Made by a program: the position numbers and the translations under genes. The notes beneath the pieces are model-generated. The model did not search any database. It was not told the origin of the DNA and saw nothing but the letters and a program-made list of their open reading frames with translations. Of a stretch of DNA of 64,000 nt, positions 1 through 8,918 are shown piece by piece; within the stretch, counting starts at the first letter, position 1, and each line of letters begins with the position of its first letter. Source of the DNA: DATMBF01 sp035559595. GTDB lineage: Bacteria > Bacteroidota > Ignavibacteria > UBA10030. The stretch spans positions 170,967-234,966 of the forward strand of contig DATMBF010000048.1 in NCBI GenBank assembly GCA_035559595.1, in the 5' to 3' direction.

Positions 1-539
1 TCGCCGCAGATGTTGCGAAGGTTGTTCTCGGCCCGATCGGAGCTTCACTCATCGTCATCGGAATCATGTCTTCAATGTTCGGCACGACAAATGCACAGTT
101 GCTCACCGGGCCGCGATCTCTCTATGCCGCAGGCACCGATGGAACGTTTTCCAGGAAGTTCGGAGAAATTCATCCACGTTTTCGGACTCCTTACGTTGCT
201 ATTCTCACTCTGGGGATTTGGGGAGCCATCCTCACGCTGAGCGGCACGTACGATCAAATCGCGGCGTATGTCGTGTTCGGTTCGTGGGCGTTTTATGCGC
301 TGACGGCTCTGTGTGTGATTATCCTCCGCCGTAAGATGCCCGACGCCAAACGCCCATACAAAGCGTGGGCTTATCCGTACGGAACGCTGCTGTTTGTTGG
401 GATTGCAGGTTGGTTTATCTTCAATACGCTCGTTGAAGACACGCGGAACGCGATCGTTGGGATTGGGCTACTCGCACTTGGAATACCGTTCTATTACTAC
501 TGGCGGAACAAAAACAGGAGTGTCGCTTCAGAGGAGTAG
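1..539 (+). CDS. APC-family amino acid permease, C-terminal part (5' end outside window)
   Basis: The reading frame is open from base 3 to a TAG at 537-539, so only the last roughly 178 residues are present. They form several hydrophobic helices separated by short charged loops, with an FGTTNAQ motif and a cytoplasmic stretch (RKMPDAKRPYKAWAYPYG) typical of the last helices of amino acid/polyamine/organocation permeases, where a proline- and tyrosine-rich segment precedes the final two helices. The protein would sit in the inner membrane and import amino acids; the substrate cannot be told. The end overlaps the end of the convergent phosphatase gene by 12 bases. Confidence 0.8.
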   Translation, partial: AADVAKVVLGPIGASLIVIGIMSSMFGTTNAQLLTGPRSLYAAGTDGTFSRKFGEIHPRFRTPYVAILTLGIWGAILTLSGTYDQIAAYVVFGSWAFYALTALCVIILRRKMPDAKRPYKAWAYPYGTLLFVGIAGWFIFNTLVEDTRNAIVGIGLLALGIPFYYYWRNKNRSVASEE

Positions 540-1817
540 GGGGGTCGGGGAATTCGGGCTCTCTTCCTCCCGCTTCTCCACGTGCCCCGGTTGGCGGAGA
601 ATTGCGACGAGGGTTCTGTCATCCAAGGGTCTCCCCAGTGCGCTGAAGGCCTGAACATCCAGAAGGATTTGCTCTGTAATCTCCTTCGGGCTCCTCCCCC
701 GGTTTTCGATAAGAGTGCTAGCCAGGCGTTCCTCGCCGTAGAATTCCCCCTGTTCGTTGCAGGCTTCCGTGATACCATCGGTATAGAGAAGAAGGATATC
801 CCCGGCTTGCATGAGAATACCTTCCGTTTTGAAGATCTCATCACGGAATGGGCCGAGGATCTGACCTGTCGCCTCAAGGTGTTCCACTTCCGTTGCTCCA
901 GCGCGAAGAAGGAGAGGATTATGATGACCACAGTTTGCGTAGATGACGAGGCCATTTGTTCCCTCGGTTAATTCAGCGTAGAAGAGGGTGATGAAGTGAT
1001 CGTTGGCGAAAGTCCGATGTAAGAGTTTGTTCACTTGGGAGAGGAGAACGCTGATTTTCGACTGGTATTGGAACCCCAGCCGAAGGGCCCCGGAAACGTA
1101 GAGTGCTTCGACGGCTGCAGCTATTCCTTTGCTTGTTGCATCGCCGATGACCACGCCCAATCGCTCATTGTCACCTTCCACAGTCAAATAGTCAAAAAAA
1201 TCACCACCAACGATACGGTCAGGAACGGAGACACCGTAAAGATCATATGAGTGAAACTGGAGTGCGCTCCGAGGAAGAATCCGTGCCTGGATTTCGCCCG
1301 CCTTGTCGAGATCACGCTCGAACACGTTCTTCGTATCTTCGATGGTGTTGCTGCGAAGAAGGGCATTAAGGGAGGCTCCGATAATATTCAGGGTCGCCTT
1401 CACATTTTCACCAAGTTCGTCTACACTGAATGCTAATATGTACTGATACAGTGTATCTCCTTTCCACCGGATTTTCTTCCCGACGCCGGTTGCTGAATAT
1501 TTGAGAATTCCTTTCTTGCGAAGATACTTGATCTCCTCGATACGAAGCACTGTGTGAAGCCTTGTCAACTCGAGGAAGATCGGATAATCGCTCACGCGAA
1601 GCCGGTAATTCGCTTTCACCGGCTCGATTGCTCCCGTCTGATGGACCAGGTGATAACTCCCGGTGTCGGAAAAGAATTTCCAAATACGTCCACCGTGGAT
1701 GCCGATTTCTTCGTTTTTGACTACTTCTTGGAGGACGTGCTTCAAGAGCGTCTCTTCATTCTCAAACGTTTGAGAAACGAGAGTATCTATAGTATGGTAC
1801 AGTTTTCTGAGATTCAC
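528..1817 (-). CDS. SpoIIE/RsbU-type PP2C serine phosphatase with N-terminal GAF-like domain
   Basis: A 429-residue soluble protein. Residues 1-150 look like a GAF-type sensory domain (inference from length and alternating strand/helix pattern). Residues about 165-415 are a PP2C phosphatase of the SpoIIE class: an LPR motif near 181, metal-binding aspartates in GGDFFDY (204-210) and GDATSKG (225-231), YTDGITEA near the C-terminus, and a terminal LDDRTLV. Such enzymes dephosphorylate STAS-domain anti-anti-sigma factors. A STAS protein is encoded at 21240, but no RsbW-like kinase is in the window, so partnership is a guess. No transmembrane segment is visible. The last codons overlap the convergent permease gene. 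Confidence 0.88.
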   Translation of the reverse strand: MNLRKLYHTIDTLVSQTFENEETLLKHVLQEVVKNEEIGIHGGRIWKFFSDTGSYHLVHQTGAIEPVKANYRLRVSDYPIFLELTRLHTVLRIEEIKYLRKKGILKYSATGVGKKIRWKGDTLYQYILAFSVDELGENVKATLNIIGASLNALLRSNTIEDTKNVFERDLDKAGEIQARILPRSALQFHSYDLYGVSVPDRIVGGDFFDYLTVEGDNERLGVVIGDATSKGIAAAVEALYVSGALRLGFQYQSKISVLLSQVNKLLHRTFANDHFITLFYAELTEGTNGLVIYANCGHHNPLLLRAGATEVEHLEATGQILGPFRDEIFKTEGILMQAGDILLLYTDGITEACNEQGEFYGEERLASTLIENRGRSPKEITEQILLDVQAFSALGRPLDDRTLVAILRQPGHVEKREEESPNSPTPLLL

Positions 1818-1979
1818 TGAGCTTCCAGGGATAAAAGGATTGAGAATTCTGTTTGTGCGATTTAATTAAGAAGAGAGTTCGGTCTCGCGGCCTTCGTCCC
1901 CACGGTTCACCGTTACTTCACAACATGCACGATGAGCCCTGAAGAGAAGGGAGGAAAAGCAGAGATTTACCCCCCATGT

Positions 1980-2429
1980 TCAATCGAATTTCAACGAGTC
2001 GGCAAGGTCATCGACAGCTTTCCGCTCGACCCTCCAAACGTCGTTTCGTTGCTGTTGTCTTACCGCAAGTTCATGCAGATGTCGATGATATGATGTATTT
2101 GCGGCAGCGACCGCTTTCTTGAGCAGTGGCACCTGGATTGAAGTAACTTCCCTTAACGGGCAGTGTATTACGAGGGACCTTCCATCAATAATTGCCTCTC
2201 TCGGTGACTGAGAACTTTTGAGGTTCAACGTATTCCACTCGTTCTCGAACGTAGCTCCCCATGCCTGTGAAGGATGGTCCGAGAGGTCGAAATAGACTTG
2301 ATAGACCGGTATTGCCGCATCGATTCCCCGGAGCCGTTTCTCCGTTTTGCGGGTCTTTTCCCGGTTGAGAGAAATCATACGAATAGTAGGGGTCGAATCC
2401 GTGGGTGTGGCGTTTTCCGTTATCGTCAT
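1980..2429 (-). CDS. Hypothetical protein, 149 aa
   Basis: I do not recognise the family. The start at 2429 is chosen because AAGGTG lies six bases upstream of the ATG; a longer in-frame extension up to 2729 is very basic and looks non-coding. The protein begins with a threonine-rich tail (TITENATPTDSTPT), followed by a mixed region with IPVYQVYFDLSDHP and a central strand-rich part, and ends in a charged helix (RHLHELAVRQQQRNDVWRVE). There are no membrane segments and no signal peptide. It is isolated between a minus-strand phosphatase and a gene-poor stretch. It could be a small cytoplasmic protein of lineage-restricted distribution. Confidence 0.6.
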   Translation of the reverse strand: MTITENATPTDSTPTIRMISLNREKTRKTEKRLRGIDAAIPVYQVYFDLSDHPSQAWGATFENEWNTLNLKSSQSPREAIIDGRSLVIHCPLREVTSIQVPLLKKAVAAANTSYHRHLHELAVRQQQRNDVWRVERKAVDDLADSLKFD

Positions 2430-3542
2430 GTTGTTCACCTTGTGTAAGTGCCTCGTTGCATTTCTTGGTGGCGTGGATTCTTGAATTTCGGACTGCCTAT
2501 CCGCTTTCTCCACCGTCATCTCGCCAGAGCGACCATTCGGAAACATTTGGGCCTGTCGGGATAGGAGGAGAGTTCTCGCCGATGGTCTCGTGGGGTGATT
2601 CTTGTTCCTGCTGGTGATTCTTCTGGCACGTTCTCGACTGTTTATTGGTCGTGTTTTGTACGTCCCACGAGGCGGGAGAGCTCCCTCGCGGATGCTTTCG
2701 ATAGCGATGCACGGCCTGTATTCCATCATCTACTCTTTCCATGACTATCCGGTTCCCTTTCAAGGTTTTGGTTCAAGCGCCGTGCAAACAAAAACGCTTG
2801 TTCGCGATCAATGAACCAGGTTGAAGAGATTCGCTTTCTCATCCAGAGAAATTGCCTCCACTGTCGAACCTTCCAGGTGGAGGGGTCCGAAGGGTGGTGC
2901 AAAACCTCAATGACATTCCGAATTGCAAAAAACCCTGTGCGGAACAAAGTACTCCAAAATGATAACCGCCCTGATATGACGCTTCTGTTTTTCATGACGT
3001 TATGGGAGATGATCCTAGTTATCCTTCCACTTTTGTCGCGCTCTTCTTTGAAAGTGCTGTCTGCAGAAAGCCTCATTTCGCGGTTTTCACAAAGGCCCTC
3101 AGCTCAGTTCGAAATCAGATTACGCTATCTGAGCATGAATCTGCGGGCGTGCGCAAAGGGAAGCTCTGGAGGTAAGATCGCTTTGGACGCAGTTGACTGG
3201 AGAGCTTCTGGAACCTCAATTCTCGCGGCTCAGGTGTGAAGAGGACACAGGAGGCCAGGTGTTTCTCTAGCAAGGTAGACCCTTTCCCACCCAATTGCAA
3301 GGACTCTTCCCAGACGAGGGACGATATGGCCAAAGTGATGCTTTTTCCCCGAAATGGGCAGGCTGAAATCACCTGAATCATTGTTGACGGTAGCTTCGTA
3401 GGAGAGAATACGTAGTTATCGCAACTCAGGTCGTTGGGCCTATCATAAATTGTTAAGCCCAACACATACCGTAATTGAGACTCGTCGTGTGGTATCTGCG
3501 TATTCTTGATACTCAGCCCAAAAGTGCATAAGTTTGATTGCG
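2430..3542. other. Gene-poor stretch, about 1.1 kb
   Basis: I find no coding region here that I can support. The open frames present (for example 2811-3239 plus, 2726-3076 and 3115-3465 minus) overlap each other on both strands, lack ribosome-binding sites and have compositions rich in Arg, Ser and Cys, as expected for chance frames. I see no tRNA, clear terminator or tandem repeat. It may be a decayed gene or a non-coding region. Confidence 0.5.
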
Positions 3543-3839
3543 ATGACGCAAGAACAAATTCTCAAAGAGCTTGAATCTCTCGCTGCAGCAAGCGGAATCG
3601 GGTTGCGGTACGAGAAGGGGGACTTCGAAGGCGGGTATTGCGTTCTCAAGGCAGAGCGGCTGATCGTCGTAAACAAGAAGCTCCCGCCCGCAAAGCGCGC
3701 CGGTGTTCTCGCCCAGGCTATGGCAGAAATAGGTATCGATGAGATGTATCTCAAGCCCGTCGTCAGAGAGTTCATCGAGGATGAACTTGCGCGCGTCAAT
3801 GTGGGTCGAGCAAAGCCTCTCGCGGAACCCTCTGCATGA
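3543..3839 (+). CDS. Conserved-looking small protein, about 98 aa, translationally coupled to the phosphatase
   Basis: A short acidic soluble protein beginning MTQEQILKELESLAAA (ATG at 3543; a TTG at 3534 would add three residues). It contains a predicted helix, then a strand-rich core (GIGLRYEKGDFEGGYCVLK, then RLIVVNKKLP), then two helices. I do not recognise the family. Its TGA stop overlaps the ATG of the large membrane phosphatase at 3836 (ATGATGA), which suggests the two are co-translated and may work together. No signal peptide or membrane segment is present. Confidence 0.72.
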   Translation: MTQEQILKELESLAAASGIGLRYEKGDFEGGYCVLKAERLIVVNKKLPPAKRAGVLAQAMAEIGIDEMYLKPVVREFIEDELARVNVGRAKPLAEPSA

Positions 3840-6319
3840 TGACGTTGGATCGCTCCCGCCTGTTTCTTTTCTTTATTCCGGTCTTCATGCTCTCCGTGTA
3901 CCTTTCCTGGTTCCTTCATCTTAGAACCGATCGTCACGCTGGTCTCTCCCTGCCCCTGAATGAGTCCGAGATAACCACCCTCGCGTACCAGATTCTCGAT
4001 TCGTTGGGGCTTGATGCTTCGGGGTACACGGTTGAAACCAATCTCAAGCTGAACAAGGGGCTGATTCACCAACTGCAGGACCAGCTTGGCTTTGAGAGAG
4101 CGACCGAGCTGCTGCGGTTCGGAATCCCGGGCTATTACTGGGACTTGCGCTGGAGGAAGGCCGAGAGTCTCTCCCACCTCTTCGGGCAGGACGAGGGCTC
4201 ACCGGAGGCCGTCAGAGCGGCGGAGCGATTCGTGCTCGGCGAGCTTCAGATGGAGTTTGATACGCGAGGCAACCTTCTGAAATTCAAGCGAACACTTGCC
4301 GATACCCTGAATCTTGAGATTGTCGACTCCGCACAAGCGCGGAAGTTCTCAGAAGAATTTATCGAGCGTTTTTCGACGGTCGAACACCTCGCTGTTGATA
4401 CGGGTCAATCGCATCTCCGAGAAGACCAAAGGCGCGGCTTGAAGGTAGGCATTCATTATGAATCGGAAAAAAAGATCTCCCAGGCGCAACGAACCGATTA
4501 CGAGTTCAAATGGTCGGCGAAATCAGCGGAGACAGGAAACAAGATTGAGATTGTTGCAGGGGTGATGGGGAACTCCGTGACGAGCTTTACAATCGGTTAC
4601 GTCGTTCCTGAGCAGTACACAAAAAAGGATGACCCGATTCTTCTGATCATCTTTGTGATTTTGCAGTACTGTGCAGTTATTGTTGCGATGATCGTCGTTG
4701 CGTTCCGGCGTGTTCGGGCGTACGAGATCGGATTCAAGCTCGGCATCTGGATCGGTGTTGCCGTTGCGTTCATCTTCCTTATCGAAATGTATATTGAACT
4801 TCGAGGGACAATGGGATGGCAGATTATCTTCCCACTCCTGTTTGCACCTCTCTTCTATGGGGGGAGTCTGATTATTGTCTGGGCGGTTAGCGAATCGGTC
4901 GGACGCGAGACATGGAAGGAAAAATTCGTTTCGCTCGATCTTCTCACGCACGGCCACATCCTTCATTCGAAAGTGGGCCAAAGTCTCATCGCAGGAGTCG
5001 GTGTCGGTGCGGCGTATCTCGCCGTGGCTTCGCTTTTGCTTTATCTGACGCGCCAGATCACGCCACTCTGGATCTATTCGACCGACGAGAGTCCGTTTAA
5101 ATACCTCTCCAGCGGATTTCCCGGCATCATGACGTTGGTGCAGAATGCTTATGCGAACTTCTACATTCTGGCTGTGTACATGATTTTTGTTGTGTCATTG
5201 CTTCGAAAACGCTTGAAGTCCGGCTGGCTCATTGTTGTGCTGACCTCACTCTTGCTTTCACTGGGTGATGTTACTGGATTGAGGCCATACCCCGCGGCAT
5301 TGGTGAATCAGTTCCTCACGGGGATGATCCTCGTGTGGAGCTTTTATCGATTTGATGTTGTGACTGGGTATGTTGCGCTTTTCAGTTCGAAGGTGCTGGA
5401 CAGGGGACTGGAGCTCTGGTACACAGGCAATGCTTCCTATATGGGATCGGCCGAATTTGTTGGAGCTACAGTTGCCCTTCTTGCCGTGTTTGGGTTCGTG
5501 GCGTTGTACACGCGCGATCGCACTGTGGAGCTGGACGAGATTACTCCGGCCTTTGCCCGTGTGATTACCGAGCGGCAGCGACTGCAGAGAGAACTTGAGA
5601 TCGCCCGCGATGTGCAAATGAGTTTCCTGCCCAAGCGCAATCCTGATTTCGAGGGGCTGCAAATTGCATCGCGTTGCGCTCCGGCTTTCGAGGTGGGTGG
5701 CGACTATTACGATTTCATTACGCTCGGCCCAAGGAAGCTTGGCGTAGTCATCGGTGATGTGTCGGGTAAAGGCACGCAAGCAGCGTTTTATATGACGCTC
5801 GCAAAGGGATTGGTTCGGGCGCTCGCACACGTTTCCGACTCACCGGCTTCGATCCTCACTCAAGTTAACAAACTCTTCTACGAAAATGTTGAACGGGGCA
5901 CGTTCATTAGCATGGTGTTTGGGTTATTCGATATGGAGCGACGGGTTCTCACGCTGGCGCGTGCCGGGCATAATCCGGTCATTATGCATAAGTCGGAGAC
6001 GAGAAAGACGGAGATTATCCATCCGCGCGGTCTTGCCTTGGGGCTTGAATCCGGCGGTCGATTTCGCGAAACTGTAGAAGAGGTCAGCGTCCATCTGAAG
6101 TCCGGGGATCTGATCGCTTTCTATACAGATGGGTTCCCCGAAGCAATGAACCACCGCCAAGAAGAGTACGGCGACGAACGATTTGTGAGAACCATTGAGA
6201 AGTTCTCAGCTGCATCAGCTCCCGAAGCCCTCGAAGGAGTATTCGGAGAAATGAAACAGTTCACCGGTAAAACAAAACAGCACGATGATATGACCATCGT
6301 GCTCGTGAAAGTTCTTTAG
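3836..6319 (+). CDS. Membrane-anchored SpoIIE-type PP2C phosphatase, 827 aa
   Basis: The N-terminus has one membrane helix (residues 9-27) followed by a periplasmic domain of about 230 residues, then a block of about eight membrane helices (roughly 260-555). A short coiled linker (TERQRLQRELEIARDVQ) leads to a C-terminal SpoIIE/PP2C domain (about 585-827) with FLPKR, GGDYYDF near 621, GDVSGKG near 640, YTDGFPEA near 762 and HDDMTIV near 815. All expected metal-binding aspartates are present, so it should be active. The architecture suggests that an extracytoplasmic or membrane signal controls dephosphorylation of a STAS partner. It overlaps the preceding 98-residue gene by four bases and is followed after 13 bases by aroQ. 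Confidence 0.88.
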   Translation: MMTLDRSRLFLFFIPVFMLSVYLSWFLHLRTDRHAGLSLPLNESEITTLAYQILDSLGLDASGYTVETNLKLNKGLIHQLQDQLGFERATELLRFGIPGYYWDLRWRKAESLSHLFGQDEGSPEAVRAAERFVLGELQMEFDTRGNLLKFKRTLADTLNLEIVDSAQARKFSEEFIERFSTVEHLAVDTGQSHLREDQRRGLKVGIHYESEKKISQAQRTDYEFKWSAKSAETGNKIEIVAGVMGNSVTSFTIGYVVPEQYTKKDDPILLIIFVILQYCAVIVAMIVVAFRRVRAYEIGFKLGIWIGVAVAFIFLIEMYIELRGTMGWQIIFPLLFAPLFYGGSLIIVWAVSESVGRETWKEKFVSLDLLTHGHILHSKVGQSLIAGVGVGAAYLAVASLLLYLTRQITPLWIYSTDESPFKYLSSGFPGIMTLVQNAYANFYILAVYMIFVVSLLRKRLKSGWLIVVLTSLLLSLGDVTGLRPYPAALVNQFLTGMILVWSFYRFDVVTGYVALFSSKVLDRGLELWYTGNASYMGSAEFVGATVALLAVFGFVALYTRDRTVELDEITPAFARVITERQRLQRELEIARDVQMSFLPKRNPDFEGLQIASRCAPAFEVGGDYYDFITLGPRKLGVVIGDVSGKGTQAAFYMTLAKGLVRALAHVSDSPASILTQVNKLFYENVERGTFISMVFGLFDMERRVLTLARAGHNPVIMHKSETRKTEIIHPRGLALGLESGGRFRETVEEVSVHLKSGDLIAFYTDGFPEAMNHRQEEYGDERFVRTIEKFSAASAPEALEGVFGEMKQFTGKTKQHDDMTIVLVKVL

Positions 6320-6332
6320 GAGAACATCATTC

Positions 6333-6773
6333 ATGCGCATCCTCGTTGCAAACGGACCGAATGTGAATCTCCTCGGCAAGCGGGAACCGGAGGTCTATGG
6401 CACAACATCGCTCTGGGATATCGAAAACCACTTGAAGAAGACGTTTCCCGATACGAAGTTCGAATTCTTCCAGTCGAACAGCGAGGGGGCATTGATTGAT
6501 GTTCTGCAAAAAGCGTTCAAAGGGGAATTCGATGCGGTTGTGCTCAATCCGGGTGCTTATGCACATTATTCCTATGCCATTAGGGATTGCGTTGCGGCGT
6601 TGCCGGTTCCAACGGTGGAGGTGCATATCACAAACGTTCATGCGAGGGAACAATTCCGCCACAACTCTGTTATTGCACCGGTCTGCAAAGGAGTTCTTGC
6701 CGGCTTTGGGGCAATGAGCTATGAGTTGGCGGTCAGATTTCTCATTGAGAACAAGAGTGAGAGGCTTCCTTGA
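6333..6773 (+). CDS. aroQ: 3-dehydroquinate dehydratase, type II
   Basis: Converts 3-dehydroquinate to 3-dehydroshikimate, the third step of the shikimate pathway. The 146-residue length matches type II enzymes. It opens with ILVANGPNVNLLGKREPEVY, carrying the catalytic Tyr22 and Arg17, and has SNSEG at 48-52, LNPGAYAHYS at 71-80, the catalytic histidine in EVHITN (His98) and an HAREQFRH segment. The usual HTS after NPGAY is HYS here. A ribosome-binding AGGAG lies shortly before the ATG. It overlaps the following HAD gene by four bases. Confidence 0.95.
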   Translation: MRILVANGPNVNLLGKREPEVYGTTSLWDIENHLKKTFPDTKFEFFQSNSEGALIDVLQKAFKGEFDAVVLNPGAYAHYSYAIRDCVAALPVPTVEVHITNVHAREQFRHNSVIAPVCKGVLAGFGAMSYELAVRFLIENKSERLP

Positions 6774-7456
6774 TCAAAGCCGTTATTTTCGATCTGGACA
6801 ACACGCTGGTAGACTTCATGGCAATGAAGCGTCAAGCCATCGACGCGGCCATTCACGCAATGCGGGATGCCGGATTCGATTTGCCGGCGGAGGAGATCCA
6901 GAAGCGCATCGATACCATCTATCAGGAAAAGGGGATGGAGTTCCAGAATGTGTTCGATGAACTGCTCTACAACGCTTTTAGCAAGATTGATTATAAGATT
7001 TTGTGCTCCGGCATTGTTGCCTATCGCCGTGCACGGGAAGCAGCTCTCGTTCCCTATCCCCACGTCTACCTTACGCTGACAGAACTTTTGCGGATGAACA
7101 TCAAGCTTGCCGTCGTTTCGGATGCGCCTTCGCGCGAAGCCTGGCTCCGGCTCTGCTATCTGAACTTCCACCATCTCTTTGATGTGGTCGTGACGTTTGA
7201 CGATACCGGGGAACGCAAACCGCATCCGGGACCGTTTCTCAAGGCGCTTGAGCGGCTTGGTGTGAAGGCCAGCGAGGCGTTGATGGTTGGCGATTGGGCG
7301 GAGCGGGATGTTGTGGGAGCGAAGCAAGTAGGGATGAAGACGATCTTCGCGCGGTATGGCGATACGTTCGGAACGGTAACGTCGCATGCGGATTACGACA
7401 TTGACGACGTCGCTCAGGTCATTACAATTGTCAAGAAAGAGAACGGAGCGCGATAA
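6770..7456 (+). CDS. HAD-superfamily hydrolase
   Basis: A 228-residue haloacid-dehalogenase-like phosphatase. Motif I is FDLDNT (Asp8 and Asp10), motif II ends in VVSDA (Ser117), the motif III lysine is in GERKPHP (Lys150) and motif IV is MVGDWAERD (Asp175, Asp180). A helical cap lies between motif I and motif II (about 15-95). The start is TTG inside the aroQ stop (four-base overlap), so translation is probably coupled. The family dephosphorylates small metabolites; the substrate cannot be told from sequence. Confidence 0.9.
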   Translation: MIKAVIFDLDNTLVDFMAMKRQAIDAAIHAMRDAGFDLPAEEIQKRIDTIYQEKGMEFQNVFDELLYNAFSKIDYKILCSGIVAYRRAREAALVPYPHVYLTLTELLRMNIKLAVVSDAPSREAWLRLCYLNFHHLFDVVVTFDDTGERKPHPGPFLKALERLGVKASEALMVGDWAERDVVGAKQVGMKTIFARYGDTFGTVTSHADYDIDDVAQVITIVKKENGAR

Positions 7457-7458
7457 CG

Positions 7459-7836
7459 ATGGGAATGATTCAAGGGATCGGTGTGGATGTTGTGGATGTC
7501 GAACGGATCAAAGAGACCATCCAGGGCCAGGGTGAGGCCTTCCTTAACAAGGTTTTTACCGAGCGCGAGCGTGCATATTGCGAATCAAAAGCCAATCCGA
7601 TGCAGCACTTCGCGGCGCGCTTTGCCGCGAAAGAAGCGGTGAGCAAGGCGATGCAAACGGGATGGAGTGGAAAGTTCCGGTGGAAGGATGTTGAGGTCGT
7701 CAATGAAGAATCGGGTGCCCCAACGATTAGTCTCTCCCACGAAGTCGCCAAAACCCTTGCCCATAGTCGTGTCCATCTCTCCCTTTCCCATACGGAGAAC
7801 ACCGTCGTCGCTTTTGCCGTGATTGAAAGGGCGTAA
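7459..7836 (+). CDS. acpS: Holo-[acyl-carrier-protein] synthase
   Basis: Transfers 4'-phosphopantetheine from coenzyme A to the acyl carrier protein. The 125 residues include the metal-binding GIGVDVVDVERI (Asp10) and FAAKEAVSKA (Glu59), and the C-terminal LSLSHTENTVVAFA, all diagnostic for AcpS. It begins two bases after the HAD gene and belongs to the aroQ-HAD-acpS-merR run. Confidence 0.95.
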   Translation: MGMIQGIGVDVVDVERIKETIQGQGEAFLNKVFTERERAYCESKANPMQHFAARFAAKEAVSKAMQTGWSGKFRWKDVEVVNEESGAPTISLSHEVAKTLAHSRVHLSLSHTENTVVAFAVIERA

Positions 7837-7879
7837 ATGCGTTGCAAGTGGTGTGAGTTTTCTGTACTTTGAGAACGCC

Positions 7880-8260
7880 ATGAAACACATCGGCATCAAG
7901 AAACTCTATTACTCGATCAGCGAAGTAAGTAAGATTACCGAGCTCGAGCAGTACGTTCTTCGGTATTGGGAATCCGAATTTCCGCAGCTCAAGCCGGCGA
8001 AAAACCGGGCAGGAAATCGGATCTATACGAACAAGGATATCAAGCTGATCATGCACATCAAGAAACTCCTGAGAGACGAGAAGTATACGATCGAGGGAGC
8101 GAAGAAGATTCTGGAAGAATACGTTCCTGAATCCGACGGCGGTCAGCAGCTCGAGTTGCTCGATGTGCCGCCAAAGAAGAAGATTCAGGATGAGGAAATT
8201 CGCGCAGAGATGACTGAAGTGAAGGAATTTTTGGAGGGATTGTTGGAGAAGATGAAGTGA
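7880..8260 (+). CDS. MerR-family transcriptional regulator
   Basis: A 126-residue DNA-binding protein. Residues 1-75 form a MerR winged helix-turn-helix (YYSISEVSKITEL, then YVLRYWESEFPQL, then RIYTNKDIKLIMHIKKLL), followed by a short helical tail ending in a charged coiled coil (EMTEVKEFLEGLLEKMK). There is no effector domain or conserved cysteine. This compact form, with YVLRYWE in the recognition region, resembles orphan MerR-like regulators found near tRNA or IHF genes in many bacteria. The ATG at 7880 is preferred over an upstream in-frame start inside acpS. A terminator follows at 8317. Confidence 0.88.
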   Translation: MKHIGIKKLYYSISEVSKITELEQYVLRYWESEFPQLKPAKNRAGNRIYTNKDIKLIMHIKKLLRDEKYTIEGAKKILEEYVPESDGGQQLELLDVPPKKKIQDEEIRAEMTEVKEFLEGLLEKMK

Positions 8261-8316
8261 TGGTTCTGAGTTTCAAGTTCCAAATCTAAAGTTGAACGTT
8301 GAGTTGTTGAGGAAGG

Positions 8317-8343
8317 CCCGCAGGATGCGACTGCGGGTTTTTT
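8317..8343 (+). terminator. Intrinsic terminator after the aroQ-merR operon
   Basis: A perfect seven-base-pair stem (CCCGCAG / CTGCGGG) with a seven-base loop is followed by a run of six T. It lies 57 bases after the MerR stop codon. Confidence 0.85.
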
Positions 8344-8505
8344 ATTTCGTGGGAAAAGGGGTAAAGATCCGAGTGTGGTTAACGTCGGCCTCTACCATTG
8401 CCCTCATCGCCCTCCAGAGTTCGGGCACAGCTCGCACACCGCTTCTTATCATAGCAATGTTCAGCCGGGTCGAGCAAAACTGATGTCGGACATGAATCAG
8501 AGTAG

Positions 8506-8534
8506 TTGCAGGCCAGCCAAAAAACCATTACCTT
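8506..8534 (+). promoter_or_regulatory. Putative sigma-70 promoter for tRNA-Pro
   Basis: TTGCAG and TACCTT are separated by 17 bases and end 17 bases before the tRNA 5' end, a spacing expected for a tRNA promoter. The -10 match is modest. Confidence 0.45.
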
Positions 8535-8551
8535 TCAATTCGTAGCAGTAC

Positions 8552-8625
8552 CGGAACGTGGCGCAGCCCGGTAGCGCACTTGCTTGGGGTGCAAGGGGTC
8601 GCGGGTTCAAATCCCGCCGTTCCGA
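8552..8625 (+). tRNA. tRNA-Pro (anticodon GGG)
   Basis: The acceptor stem CGGAACG pairs with CGTTCCG, with discriminator A at 8625. The anticodon stem CTTGC/GCAAG encloses the loop TTGGGGT, giving anticodon GGG at 8586-8588. The T arm carries GGTTCAAATCC. CCA is not encoded. It reads CCC and CCU codons. Confidence 0.96.
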
Positions 8626-8918
8626 CGAAATCCTCAGCAAACCTCCAACTTTAAATCATCGCTCCTCAAAACCCCTCTTCAATCTCGATCTTTTCTCTCC
8701 TCCTCTCTCGATTGCTCATTCGGTTTGAATCCACCGATGGCGTATCGAAGCGTTAGCATCACGACAAGCGATTCACGTTCTGACAACCATGACTTGAGAA
8801 TCCGACGCCCCCTGCGAAAAATTCGCGTTTCTCCAGAATGTGGTTTGCTCCACCGAAGTTGCCATTTGCACGTGAAAAATGAGATTATTGTTTTTCAGAA
8901 GACCTCTTTGTACCTTGA

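Noticed and set aside
2811..3239. A 142-codon plus-strand frame in the gene-poor stretch
   Set aside because: Overlapped by open frames on the other strand, no ribosome-binding site, and no recognisable sequence.
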